Shown piece after piece: positions 42,302 through 57,876 of a stretch of 64,000 nt of DNA. The position numbers were made by a program, and so were the translations under genes. Where the stretch lies: assembly GCA_002104945.1 (NCBI GenBank), contig MCFH01000001.1, positions 744,001-808,000 of the forward strand, read 5' to 3'. How positions within the stretch are numbered: position 1 is the stretch's first letter; each line of letters starts with the position of its first letter. The DNA is from Piromyces finnis. Taxonomy: Eukaryota; Neocallimastigomycota; Neocallimastigomycetes; Neocallimastigales; Neocallimastigaceae. The notes under the pieces were generated by a model. The model was not told the origin of the DNA and searched no databases. It saw nothing but the letters and a program-made list of their open reading frames with translations.

Positions 42302-43770
42302 ATGCTTTCAGAAACTGATAAAAAGTATGAATTAAACAAAAAAAAAGAAAAAGATTATTACAATCTAAAAGAGAAATTTGTTATGGAACTATTTGTTGAA
42401 AATATAAAAATCTCATATTTAACATATATATTATTCTATATTATTAAAATATAGGTTTGCAGAAGCTGTTCATATTTTTCAAAATTTACCACAGGAATTA
42501 AGACCAACTCAAGAAGAAGAGTTAGAAGTAATTTTCAAAATTTTAAGAAAATTAAAAATTATAGATAATATCAATAAATAATTTTTATTCTATATAATTT
42601 AGATATTTTTAAAGATGATATAATAAAGAATTGTATAACCTTTTTTATATTTAAATTATTAACCATAATTTTATTTTATAATTAAATTTCAAATTTACAT
42701 TTCTAAAAATATCAAATGAAATTCTTAATATCATGTATGGTTTAAATATAAAGTTTTATGGATTATATAAAAGAGCTGTTGTTGGTAAATGGTAAATATA
42801 TCCTTTTTTTTTTTTTTTATATTTTATAAAACTTTTATAAAGTTTTTTTTTTTTTATTATTATTATTAATTTCTTATTATTCTATTTTTTCTTAATAAAT
42901 AGTAATATTCCAAAACCAGATTTTTTTAATATTCTTGCTTTAGCAAAATGGTAATATAAAAATTAATTGAAAAAGATGAAAAAAGATAATTTTATTAAAC
43001 TAATAATTGTAAAATATATAATTTATAATATTTATATTATACAGGGAAGCATGGAAAAAGCTTGATAACCTTTCGATGTTAAAAGCAAGAGAAGTTTATG
43101 TAGAACAATTAATAAAAGTAAAATAGAATTATTTTTTAATATAAGACATTTCAAATATAAAAGGATGTATTAGAGAATTAATAAATTTTTATTTTCAATA
43201 AATAATTAAAATTAGTTGTTAGAACGTTTCCCAGACAGACCAGATGTAGTAGAATTATTGGATACCTTCACAAAGTTACATCTTAATGAATCTGATGGTA
43301 TATATACTTTTTTTTTTTATGAAAATATAAATATATATAAAAGGTTTTTTTTTTTTTTTTTTTTTTTAAAATATTTTATATTCTAATATATAATTATAAT
43401 AATCGTAGTAGAAATTGTAAGTACAGAATCTCAAGGAAAAGCAAATACAATTAATTCCACAACTTCAGATGTTGTTATTAATAATGATTATTCTCTTGGA
43501 GATATTGATAATCAACATGTTGAATATGCTCCACGTGGTATTAACAACCAATCTAACAGTATAAATTTAAATAATACTAGTGTAAATAGTAGTATTAATG
43601 GTAATTTAATGAGTCCTGGTATTCTTCATAATAGTAATAGCCAATCAACTGATGATATGATCAATATAAATACTAATACTCGTATGTTTTTATTGATGTT
43701 TTAATTTTATTTATATATTATTTATATATAAGTAAAAATATAAAAATAATAAAAGGACCAGACAATTAAA

Positions 43771-43831
<61 letters not shown>

Positions 43832-44571
43832 TAAACTATTTTAGGTTCAGTTCCAAGAAATAGATCAAGAACAGATGGAAGTATATATAATACCACACCA
43901 CCAGATATTTCATTAGGCACATTGCAACCTGAAGATCCAACATCTTTCCGTTCTGACAATACATTTATTTCACCTTCAATGAATATGAATAATCCATCCA
44001 TGAACCCAAAAATTGCTAGCCCTCTTCATCCAACTATGAGCCCATTAAATCCTAATGGCATGGGCATGGGAATGGGCATGGGCATGGGTATGGGTATGAA
44101 TATGAACAATCCTAATGCTAAGATTGCTGCATCAACTTCAATGTCTATTGTTATGTTAACAAGATTACGTGATCTTGAAATTGAAGTTTCTTCATTAAAT
44201 ACTCGTCTTAATATGCTTACTAATATTATAAAGAACAACAGTAGAAATTCACTTCAAAATTGGCTAAAGGTATGATCATTATGATGAATAAGAGCACTAC
44301 AAATAATAATATTAATTTCATTAATGATTTCTAAATATATACATAATTATTAACACATTACTTTTTTATCAATAATTTTTTTTCCAATATTTAGTTTATA
44401 TTAAAAACATTTGGTGCTAATATAATAATATTCCTCTTCATGATATTAATATTGGGACCATCAGGATATGAAAAACTTATTGGACGTTTACCAGCTTGGC
44501 TTTTACGACTTCAATCGAGAAATTTATTAAACCAAAAATCTAATTCACCAAGATCTATAACTGAAAATTAA
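42302..44571 (+). CDS. tail-anchored acyl-CoA-binding protein (ACBD4/5-like)
   Basis: Nine exons (42302-42324, 42455-42527, 42754-42791, 42903-42950, 43045-43117, 43216-43297, 43409-43681, 43845-44269, 44395-44571) give 403 residues. The acyl-CoA-binding domain fills about residues 8-85: FAEAVHIFQNLP, LEFYGLYKRAVVGKCN, ALAKWEAWKKLDNLS, AREVYVEQLIK, with the ligand-contacting Y, K and W positions kept. A polar Asn/Ser/Pro-rich linker, a Gly-Met dipeptide run (44058-44097) and a predicted coiled coil (MLTRLRDLEIEVSSLNTRL) follow. The last exon encodes a single hydrophobic helix (ANIIIFLFMILILGPSGY) and a short basic tail. This N-ACB, coiled-coil, C-terminal-anchor layout is that of ACBD4/5, which act in lipid transfer at peroxisome-ER contacts. 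Whether it sits on peroxisomes or ER here is unknown. Confidence 0.85.
43769..43833 (+). repeat. (ATT)n microsatellite in an intron
   Basis: About 60 bases of pure ATT repeats in the intron before exon 8 of the acyl-CoA-binding gene. Confidence 0.85.
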
Positions 44572-47344
<2,773 letters not shown>

Positions 47345-48669
47345 ATGAATTTAACTGATGAACAAGAAAAACAATTAAAACTTAATGAAGTTGATGATTT
47401 GGTTTTTGGAGCTGTAATTATTTAATTAATTTTATAATTATCAAGTAAAAAAAATTATTCAAATTTTCAGAATAAAAATGTTAAAATAAAAAATAATATA
47501 TATAATTAATTCTTTTTAAATAGATTTCGGGAATAGCAGGAAAAATCGTAGAATTTCCATTTGATACAGTTAAAGTTAGACTTCAAACCAGTTCTAAAGG
47601 TACTTTTAACGGTACTTTTGATTGTATTGTAAAGACTTACAAAAATGAAGGCATATTTGGTTTCTATAAAGTAAGATTTATATATTTTTCATTGCTTTTC
47701 ATTTATAAATTATTAAAATAATAATATTTAAAATGGTTTAACTTATGATTTTTTTTTTTTTACATTTTATTTAAAATAGGGTCTTTCCTCACCGTTAGTT
47801 GGTTCTATGATTGAAAACGGTATTTTATTTTCAGGGTTTTCTTATGCTCAACATCTTATTAAAAAAATTACTAAAAAATCAGAAGATGAACCTCTTAGTA
47901 TGGCACAATATACCCTTGCCGGTGGAATTGCAGGTACTGGCGCTGCTATGCTTTTAACACCTGTTGAGTTAGTTAAATGTAAATTACAAGTTCAAGATGT
48001 TGAAGCATTATACCAACAAGCTAAATCTTCAGCTACTAGTAATATAGCGACTAACACAACCCATAATGTTTCTAAAATTTATTATAAAGGTCCAATTCAT
48101 GTTATTTATAATACTATCAAAAATCATGGTATAAGAGGTATGTATCGTGGGCATTTAGGAACTCTTATTCGAGAAGTTGGTGGTGGTGCTGCTTGGTTTG
48201 GTGTATATGAATTAGCATGTAATTACATGATGAAATCTTCACATATAAAGAATAAGGATGATCTTCCTCCTTGGAAACTTGCGATTAGTGGTGCCTTAGC
48301 AGGTGTTGCTTATAATTCAACTTCATTCCCTGTTGATATGATTAAGAGTAGAATGCAAACTGAAAAATTTATTATATCATCAACTGGTAAAAAAATAGGA
48401 CAAAAGTTGGGTAAAGGTTTTATTGCTACTGCTACTGATATTTATAAATCTGGTGGTATACGTGCTTTCTATAAAGGTTGCGGTATCACTATTGCTAGAA
48501 GTGTTCCTTCCAGTGGTATTATTTTTGTAACATATGTAAGTATTGTTGTAACGCTATTACTACTAATAATATACATTTACTATATTGGAATTGAAATTAA
48601 TATTGTATTATTATAATTTTTATATAGGAATTACTAAAAAGAAACTTTGGTAGACACGAGTATGTTTAA
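47345..48669 (+). CDS. SLC25 carrier, ornithine/basic amino acid type
   Basis: Four exons (47345-47413, 47524-47670, 47780-48535, 48628-48669) give 337 residues. Three repeats carry the carrier signatures PFDTVKVRLQ, TPVELVKCKLQVQ and FPVDMIKSRMQ, each followed by a G-rich helix. The second signature (P-x-E-L-x-K-x-x-L-Q) and GGGAAWFGVYE are typical of ornithine carriers (ORT1/ORC). These exchange ornithine and other basic amino acids across the inner membrane of mitochondria. If the host is an anaerobic fungus the organelle would be the hydrogenosome, where ornithine carbamoyltransferase-type reactions would need such transport (inference). An insertion in repeat 2 (QQAKSSATSNIATNTTHN) lengthens a matrix loop. 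The final exon encodes only 13 residues. Confidence 0.85.
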
Positions 48670-49257
48670 ATACAACAGTAATAAAAATCCAGTTATTACT
48701 TTGTCTATGACATTAAATATTATATATATAGATATATAAATATATCTATATATATATAACAATAATTAAAAATTAAAAAAGTGTATATATTATTTTCATA
48801 TATGAATTATTTAATAATTATGCAAATAAAATAAAAGTAAAAAATTACAAATGATAAAAGAATTAAAATATATTTGTGAAATTGTTAATAAAGCATGAAC
48901 ATAGTATTTGATGCTAATTTTTTTTTTTTTTTAAAAAAAAATACTAGTAATTACTAAAAACAAATAAGCATACATATTTATTATTGTTAACTATTTAATT
49001 AAAAATATAAATATTGGTGTTTTTTTTTTTTTTTTTTTAATTGTATAGAATATCAAAGTATTATATATATATACCGATCTATGTGTATAAATCTTTATAT
49101 TAACATATATGATATATTACAAATTAATTCTTTAATTCTTTATTATTACATATTTGGGTGGTGGTGCTATATTGAAAATACAATATTTTTTTTTTTTAAA
49201 ATGTATATAATAAAAAAAAGTTAAAATTTAAAAATTTATAAAAGTTAAATTTTTAAA

Positions 49258-49411
<154 letters not shown>

Positions 49412-49869
49412 GTTTAGAAAAAGTTTTACAGCAAACTATTTTCTATAATAAGACCATACAAAAATATTAAAAAGTTAATGTTATTTGAAAAATATGTCAT
49501 CTTTTTTTTTTATAATTATATTGGTAATGTTTTGTTAATATCATAAATGTATTATACTTTTAAAGAACAAACACTATCCTATTATCGTAAAAAAGTTAAA
49601 ATATTGTTTTAGGTCAATTCTTTTAAAATATTATGTTTCATTTTTGATAATAGTATTATTACTTGTTAATAATAATATATATCAAATATAAATTGTTATA
49701 CATTATATTTTTATATTTTTTTTTTATATAACATTTTTTATGAGTAGTAATTTTTTTTATTTTTTTATATTAAATTTTAAAATTAAGGATTAATTTTATT
49801 ATGAAATAAAGTTTTTTGGTTTTAATTAATTTTTATTTAAAAGTTTATTAAAAAAATAGTAATCTAATT

Positions 49870-49870
<1 letters not shown>

Positions 49871-49901
<31 letters not shown>
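49871..49901. repeat. long poly(T) tract
   Basis: About thirty consecutive T bases, one of the longest homopolymers in the window. Confidence 0.8.
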
Positions 49902-49904
<3 letters not shown>

Positions 49905-50280
49905 TTGTATGTAAACTTAAAAAAAGAAAAGCTATCCTTTATCTCCATTCTATTCATAATATTGCCTTTATTATATATATATATATATAATATTTTTATT
50001 AAGTGACCATTAAAGAAAAAATAAAAAAATAAAATACAAAATTGTTAATATAATTAAAATTTTTAGAGTTTATCAATATATTTAAAAAAGAAATTATTCC
50101 TAAAGTAATTTTTCATATATATCATATCTATATACTTATGGTTACTACCAATATATATATATATATATAAAATAGAAGATAAAAAAAAAAAAAGACATTT
50201 CTACATTTTCATATAATTTATTTATAGTTATTGAGGTTATACAATCTATTATAATATCTTTTAGATTTTAATGTTACTAT

Positions 50281-53200
50281 ATGAAAAAAAAGGCTAGTTT
50301 AAATAATCCACAAAATGAGTTACTTCAGTTTGAAAAATTGCTTGTTAAAAATTTAGGAAAAAGTAATGGTGGTTCCATGCCGAATCTTCATAAGGAATCG
50401 TATTCCTCTAGTTCTGTGATTTTTGATAAACCATTTTCATCTAATTCAAATATTTACAAAAAAGCAAATAATAACATTTCAAATTTAATTCAATCATCAA
50501 ACAACATAATAGGCAAAACATCATTATATGATAACAATAATGTTTTAGATACTAAACAATTAAAGTATGTTATGCTAATTATTAACATTTACAATATCAT
50601 TCTTAAATTTAAATAATAAATTCAAATAATCTATAATTTATAGAATATTAAAGTCTATCGATATATTAAGGAAAATGATATATTAACATACCCATTGTTC
50701 TTTTATATATATTTATTAAATATTATATTATTAGAACTAATGTTGATTCTATTGGTATACTGAATACAAACAACATTAAAATATTTACTACCTATTTTAC
50801 AAATTTATGTAATTATTATTTTTTTTTTATCTATATGAAAGTGAATGATATGATAAATAGATATAAGATTTCATTATATTTTAAAATTTTATCAAAAAAA
50901 CCAATGAATATATTTTTTAAACTAATAATGATAATGTCAACTTTTTAATATATATATTTATTATAATAATATAAATCTATCAGCTCATAAAAAAGAATTA
51001 TCATTTAATAATGCATTTATTTCAATATCATCATATTTTTCAAATTGGTCGGAAATATTCATTAAATTTTTTAAACAAGTATGTAGAATGTCAATTTATG
51101 TTATAAAATTATAATAATTAAAAAGAAAAAAAAAACTAATTATATTTTTAATTTTTATGTTTTCAACATTTTTTTTTTTAAAAATAAAACAAAGTTTTTG
51201 ATAGAATTTGAGATACCCAAATGTCCTGAATATATTGAAAGATTAAATATTCTAAATTATGAATCTATAGAAAAAAAGAATAATTCGAATGAGAATAATA
51301 TTAAAAATTGTATATTTTCATTGTATAAATGGAATTATTTATTTTTAAATATAATGGTAGATTTTGAAGATATTTTTATAATAAATATTCAATATATATG
51401 TTGTAAAGTATTAATACTCTTTTTAATACAATACATATATACTTTTTATTTAGAAATTTGTGGAAGAAAGAGAAACATATACAAAAAAGATTGTAGAACA
51501 TTATGAATCTCAAAATGAACATTTACAATTATTAAAGGAGATAATTAATCAAAAATACGGAAAAGATTCAGCACAATCATTGATACGTGAATATCTTAAT
51601 GAGAAAAAGCAATTAATGAAAATTGAGTCCGAAAAAATACTTTATAGTAACCTAAAAAATGATGAACTTTTTGATAAAAAACAATATATAGAAAAAAGAG
51701 AAACAGAGACACAAACGGAAACAAAAGAATATTCTGATAAATCTATTGAAACAATAAATGTAACATAACATATATTACTTTTTTTTTTCTGTTAAAATAT
51801 ATTGAATATTATATGATAAAAATCAAGAAAAAATAAAATTATTAACTAATCTTTTTTCCAAAATATGAAAAGATTCATCGTAAAACAGAAAGTATACAGA
51901 CTTTGCTAAATGGAAAAGAGATTGAAGAAAATTTAAATTCTCTAAGTACAATGACATCAAAAGTAATAAATACAAGATTAATTATTTATATACACCTTAT
52001 TTCTATTATAATTCAAGTAGTTAACAACTTTTTTTTTTATCCTAATAAAGGTTAAAAGTTTAGAATTAGCACATGCTTCATCCATGAATGAGTTATCCGA
52101 TTTAAAAGAAGATTATAATGTAAAATATATATAGATTATTTAAATTTTAAAAAAGTTAATTTTATATAATAATATAATATTATTAAATTATAAATTTTAT
52201 AGAAAAAACAATCGGAATTGAAAACTCAAATGGAAAATAAAATGGCATTAATTCAGAATGAATATAAGGAATTAAAAAATAGTAAGAGTAATCTAGAAAA
52301 TGAATTAGATTTTCTATCTAATAATTATGATAAACTAAGGAAGGAATGTAAGTTATAATTTTTTTTTCATTAATATTTCATATATTTCATATTAAATAAA
52401 AAATATATTATTTCTTTTTTAATAATTATTTAAATTATTTAGGTGAAAGTATTACTTCCTCTAACGAAAAATTATGTGAATGGAAAAACTTAAATGAAAA
52501 GACTTTATCAGAAAATAAAAAATCGATGGAATTATTAAGTGAAGAATTGAAACAAAAAATTGAAGAAATAAAAAATATTCAAAATGAATATGAGGAATAT
52601 AAAAAAAGTCAAGAAGCTGAACTAGAAACAAAAATAAAAGAAATAAATGATTTAAATAATAAAATATTGAATTTAGATCAAGGAATTAGAATGCAAAAGA
52701 TCAAAGAAACATCATTAACAGAGGAAATAGATATATGGAAAGAAAATGAAAAGAAACTTAAAGAGACATATGGTGACCTTCATTATTCATTATTGATTGC
52801 TCAAGAAGAAATTATTAAACTTCAATACAAATTGGAAGAAAGTGATAAAAAATGTAAAAATTATGAAACCAAAATTAAAGATTTGCAATCTCAATTATAC
52901 ACTATAGTAGAAAATCCAGAAACTGAAGTTAATTCCAGTATTTTAATGACAGGTATTATATTATTATTATTATTATTAGTATTAGTATTAGTATTAGTAT
53001 TTCAATTTTGTTGTATAGCAAATTAATGTAGATTTTATAATTATTTTAGATTCAATTATTGAAGAAAAAATTGCAGCAAATAATATTAAGATATCAATAC
53101 TAGAAGAAATCAATGATAGTTATAGAAAAATCCAATTAGAAAAAGGTACACAAATAATATTTTATCAAAATATATATAATGAATTCTATTATTTTAATTA

Positions 53201-54322
53201 TTTTATAATTTTCGTATACTAAATACAAAAAATGTTAATATTATAGTTAACACAAAATCTATAAATTTGAAAGAAAAAATTGAAAAAACCAGAAAATCCC
53301 AAGAATTATTTGAAAATGAAAGATTAAAGAAATTATTGCAAAAGAGTAAAGCGTATGAAGAACAAATGAATAATTATTTAAATAACTATACACCACCACA
53401 TCCACCAGAAAGAAAAAGAGATATTAGAAGTGCATCATCGATTATTACGATAGAAAGTATAGATGATGAATCTAATTATAATGGAATGAGTAGAAATGAT
53501 GAAATAAGAAATCATAGATCTTCATCAAAAACATCAATTAAAAATTATCCTAATAAAATTAATAGTTTAGATTATGAAAATCATAAAAATAATACAAGTA
53601 ATAATAATGGTAATAATAATAATAACAACAATAATAATAATAATACCAATTCTTCTTACACTGAAAATTATTTTATTAAACCAAGCAACTCTGGTAACAG
53701 TAATCTATCCAAAAATATAGTTAACAATTCCAATAGTAATAATCATGACAATATTAATATAAGTAATAAGAATAAGAATCATTTTCCAACGTTAAGTAAG
53801 GAAAATGACCCTAAAAATACGAATAACAAAATATTTTGGAACGCACCAAAAAAGAATACTAAATTTAATAATATATACCCAACCACCTATACCTCATCAA
53901 TAAAAATGGCGGAAATTATATATAAAAATTTCCCAAGACCCAATAATAAATTTAATACTTCTAATGATAATAATAAACTCAAGAATAATGTATCAGGGTC
54001 CAATAAAACCCCAATGATTCAAAAAACCACTTCTCTTACATCCAATAATAAAACGCACTCACAAAACTCAACTAATGTAAAAACATTAAATGATATACAA
54101 ACAAAATATCCTCCAACTAAATTAAGTAAATATATGATACCATCAAACATTATAAAAGATTCTATTAATAAATCTTCTCATGTATCTATATTTAATTTCA
54201 ATATAGAGCCTTTAGAATCAAATAAAAAACCTAATGATACAAAAATTACAAAATCATCAACAACAAAACATTTATCATTTAGTGATACCACCAATAGTAT
54301 CTATTCTAAAAGGAAAAAATAA
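50281..54322 (+). CDS. coiled-coil protein of unknown function
   Basis: Eleven exons fit in phase: 50281-50564, 50735-50754, 50984-51078, 51195-51356 (or to 51407, also in frame), 51454-51759, 51873-51962, 52051-52119, 52203-52347, 52443-52952, 53050-53145, 53247-54322; 950 residues with the shorter exon 4. The N-terminus is polar. A short ordered block follows (FNNAFISISSYFSNWSEIF, then FLIEFEIPKCPEYIERL). Long heptad-rich coiled coil runs from about 190 to 610 (ELKQKIEEIKNIQNEYEEYK is typical). The C-terminal 300 residues are Asn/Ser/Lys-rich and probably disordered, with a PPHPPERKRD patch. I do not recognise the family. A centrosomal or flagellar role would suit a zoospore-forming fungus, but nothing in the sequence shows it. 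Exon 2 is only 20 nt. Confidence 0.7.
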
Positions 54323-54601
54323 AAAAAAAAGTCATAAATAAAAAAAAAATTCATATATCATTTTTAATATGAACTTAATAAGATTATTGTTTCTTTAAAA
54401 TTTTTGAATATAATAATAAAAACTATTGAATAGATTACATATATATTATAATAAAATGTTTTTTTTTTTTTTTGGATAGTTTAATAATTTATTTTATATT
54501 AAATAAATGAAAATTCATGGTATAATTTATTTAATTTATATCAATTTAAAAAAAAAAAATAAAGAAAAATTTCTATTATTATTATTATGGATGGATGATG
54601 A
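54323..54601. other. short spacer between convergent genes
   Basis: Only 279 bases separate the two stop codons, so both 3' UTRs share this DNA and may overlap. Confidence 0.6.
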
Positions 54602-57600
54602 TTAAACACTAATACATGACATATATTTTAAGGCGATAAATCCATACCCAAATATATTATTTTTATTACCATTATATTGTAATGAGATAACTGAATTTGA
54701 TGGTAATGATAGATAATCCTAAAATTTTTTAAAAAGTTTTATTAGTTAGTAGTTCAAAGATAAGGTTAAATGATAATAAGTTTTATTAAATAAGAAACTT
54801 ACAATAAGACTAAGACCAGTTGCTGAACCAGGTTTTAATTTTCCATTAGCTAGGACATAGCCAGAAGAATGATGAACAACATATGAGGATGAATTTATTG
54901 CTGACATTACTGTTTCTCCATTAATTATAAGTTTTATCGTTGGCTTGACCTTGGTAAAGAAAGCAAATGAAATTTCGTATATTCCTTCATTTTGAACTTT
55001 AATGTTACTATTATTTATTTCCCAAATAAAATTGTTTCCATCTGTATTATAAGTTTCAATATTCCATGGAATGCTTGAATCAAAGTTTAATGTTTCAGAA
55101 TTCCATATCCATTGTCCACATTGACAGAAAGGTTTTCTTAAAGATTGTTGATAAATATCTTTGCAATTGTTTATATCCGATGCTATTGATCATAAACGTA
55201 TTATAGTATAAATATTATATTAAAATTTGAAAAAAATTTTTTTCTTTCTTTTTCTTTCTTTTTTTTTTTTTTATTTGTTTATACTAGTATTTTTATATTT
55301 TTTTCACAAATTATTAAAAATAAAATATAATTACCGAGTAAGAATAATTTTTCATCAAAACTATTTTCTAATTTTTCAATTTCAATTTGCATATTTTGAG
55401 GTATAATATAATTATTATTATTATTTTTATTTTCATTGAAATCAACGCTAGTATTATTGTTTTCTAGATTGCATATATTAAGGGAATTCTTAATTAATAA
55501 ATTAATATACACCTTTAATAAATTATTCTCTTCATTATTACCACAATTATTATGTGAATTTGTGGATTTAGGTGTTAAATTAGATAAATTATTTTTATGA
55601 ATGGCTTCTTCTTCAATTAATTTTTTAATATAGCTATTAAATATTTTTTGGGTATCATTAAACTTAAATATATTGTGGAAATTAGAGTTTGAATCTAATG
55701 TGTGATTAAATATTGATGTATTATTATTATTATTGTATCCACAGGAGTAACATTTTCTGATACAATTAGTACAATGACAATTTTCGTTACCATCATCAAT
55801 TTTACTAAATCGGTCATTAATATTATAGGAAATATGATTTAATTCTGTTTTTAGTTCTTCTCTAGTTATAAGATGTTTCATCAATTCTTTTAACACATCA
55901 TTACTAACTTTTTCATGGAGAATATTTTTAATTTTCAATAGTTTTGGCTTTACCGATTCCTTTATAATATTAATAATTTTATCTTTAAAAATGGTTGATT
56001 TCAACATTTTATTTATTGTTTCATTTAATATTTCATTGCTTAGTTCATTATTACCACTATTACCATTACTATTCATTGTATTTACGGTGGTATTATGGGA
56101 TGAATCATTATGACTTGTGAAAAAACTGTCATTACTTAATGATTCTTTTGATCCACGATTTATATATAGATTGGATATGATCATTTGCTTTATAGCATCA
56201 TAAATAACATTGATACGATCATTGAGAGATATATATTTTTGAGAATCTATTTTATCTTTATAATATTTTATATTACTGTTATTATTATTTAATAATAGTT
56301 GAATATTATTTTCAAAATAACGTTCATCATTTTCATTAAAACTTCCTATTGAATATTGGAAGTAACTTATTTTTTTAGTTAACTCAGTTAAAATATTTTT
56401 AACACTTCCCATTTGCTGGTGGACAGGAACTATATTTTTATCAAGATGATTCCATACTTCCTGAACTGAATCGTTTATTTGATTGTCTAGTTTTTCTTTT
56501 AAAAATTTCAACTTTTCTTCCACTATTGATTCTGTATCATATTTTAATTTTGACACTATATAAGATATCATTGGACTATTATTATTAACAATAATGTTAG
56601 ATGACAAATCTTCTGATGTTATATTAAATAGTCTTACCATATAGTTTAATATATTTTCCATTCTATTCATTTTTACATTCATATCTTTATTAGCATTATC
56701 TTTGATTTGCACATTCTTTTTATCATTATCGTTATCACTATCATTATTAATCGTATTAGTTTGAGGCAGATTTAAGTTAATACTCATTACCGGTACAGTA
56801 TCTAATTCATTTTTTGTTTCATGATTAATTTTTAATATATTATTAGCAATCAGTGCACTTTTTATTGTATTCAATTGAGAATTTAAATTTTCATATTTAT
56901 ATTTAATGGATGCGAGATCTTTATTGACTACTTCATTTTGATAATGTTGTTGAGATGAATGATCCGACGGTTGAAGGAGAGAACAATCACTTTGTATCTT
57001 TTTAAGACTATTTTTTATTTCATTGATCGTATTTTGATTTTCTAGAATTGTGGAATAATTTCCTAGACTATCCAGTTCTTGTTTAAAGTAATTGATATCA
57101 ACTTTTTTTTCTAATTGTTTTCTATTTTGAGTTACACACATCATAATATGATGATAATCTTCTTCCATTTGAACCATTTGTTTCTTTAACAATATTATTT
57201 CGTCATTTTTATTGTTATTTTTATTATTTGGATTAAAATTATTTTCCATTTTACCCACATTATTACTTATTTGAAAGGAGGGGTCAGCCAATTTATTATT
57301 TATGATTTCTAAATTTTCTTTCAATAAAGAAATATCTTGGCTTAAGAGGTCCATTTGATTAAATTGATTAAATGAATTAGTGGCGTTTTTTGAATATTTA
57401 TTCATATCTTCTGTTAAAAAATTATAAAGCTCTTTATTTTTCCCATTTTGACATACAATTCTATTACTAAGCTTTGCAATATTATCTTCATCTTCTATTT
57501 TATTGTATTCCTTATACGGTGTTTGAATATTTAAAAATTTTTTGTATAATTGATTATAAATAGTATCATTCTTCTTTTTAGGATAATTTTGCGTTACTTG

Positions 57601-57876
57601 AACAGATGCTACAAATAAAATCATTTCTTTGCGTAGTTCATCCTTTAGCACTTCATGAGCATCCATTATATCATCTGTTTTTATTATTTTTATTTCCTTT
57701 TCAATATATTTTAATTTCATTTGAAGATCTTGTATAATTTTAGCTTGTTGTTTAATGGTTTGATTTTGTTCTAGCATAATATTTAACATCCCATTAAGAG
57801 ATTTATTGAGTGTTGCATCATTGCTGGTGTCAATGAGAGGCGACGAATATAATTCGTTTACTTTTAGTGTATCCAT
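54602..57876 (-). CDS. long coiled-coil protein with C-terminal C1q/TNF-like jelly-roll domain
   Basis: Three exons (55335-57876, 54803-55182, 54602-54718) give 1012 residues. Exon 1 is long heptad-rich sequence broken by Asn/Ser-rich loops, with a cysteine cluster near residue 695-715 (CHCTNCIRKCYSCG) that could bind metal. Exons 2-3 form a compact beta-rich domain of about 165 residues: CQCGQWIWNSETLNF, IPWNIETYNTDGNNFIWEIN, NEGIYEISFAFFTKV, IKLIINGETVMS, NSVISLQYNG, and a closing GYGFIALKYM. G-x-Y-x-I/F-x-F, L-x-V/I-N-G-E and a terminal G-F-x-x-L match the C1q/TNF-like fold, where an upstream coiled coil commonly trimerises the heads. No signal peptide is seen, so an intracellular role is likely. 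Function unknown; the fold call is from pattern only. Confidence 0.7.

Noticed and set aside
44026-44238. Minus-strand open frame with a Pro-Met run opposite the acyl-CoA-binding gene
   Set aside because: Antisense shadow of the Gly-Met repeat in exon 8.
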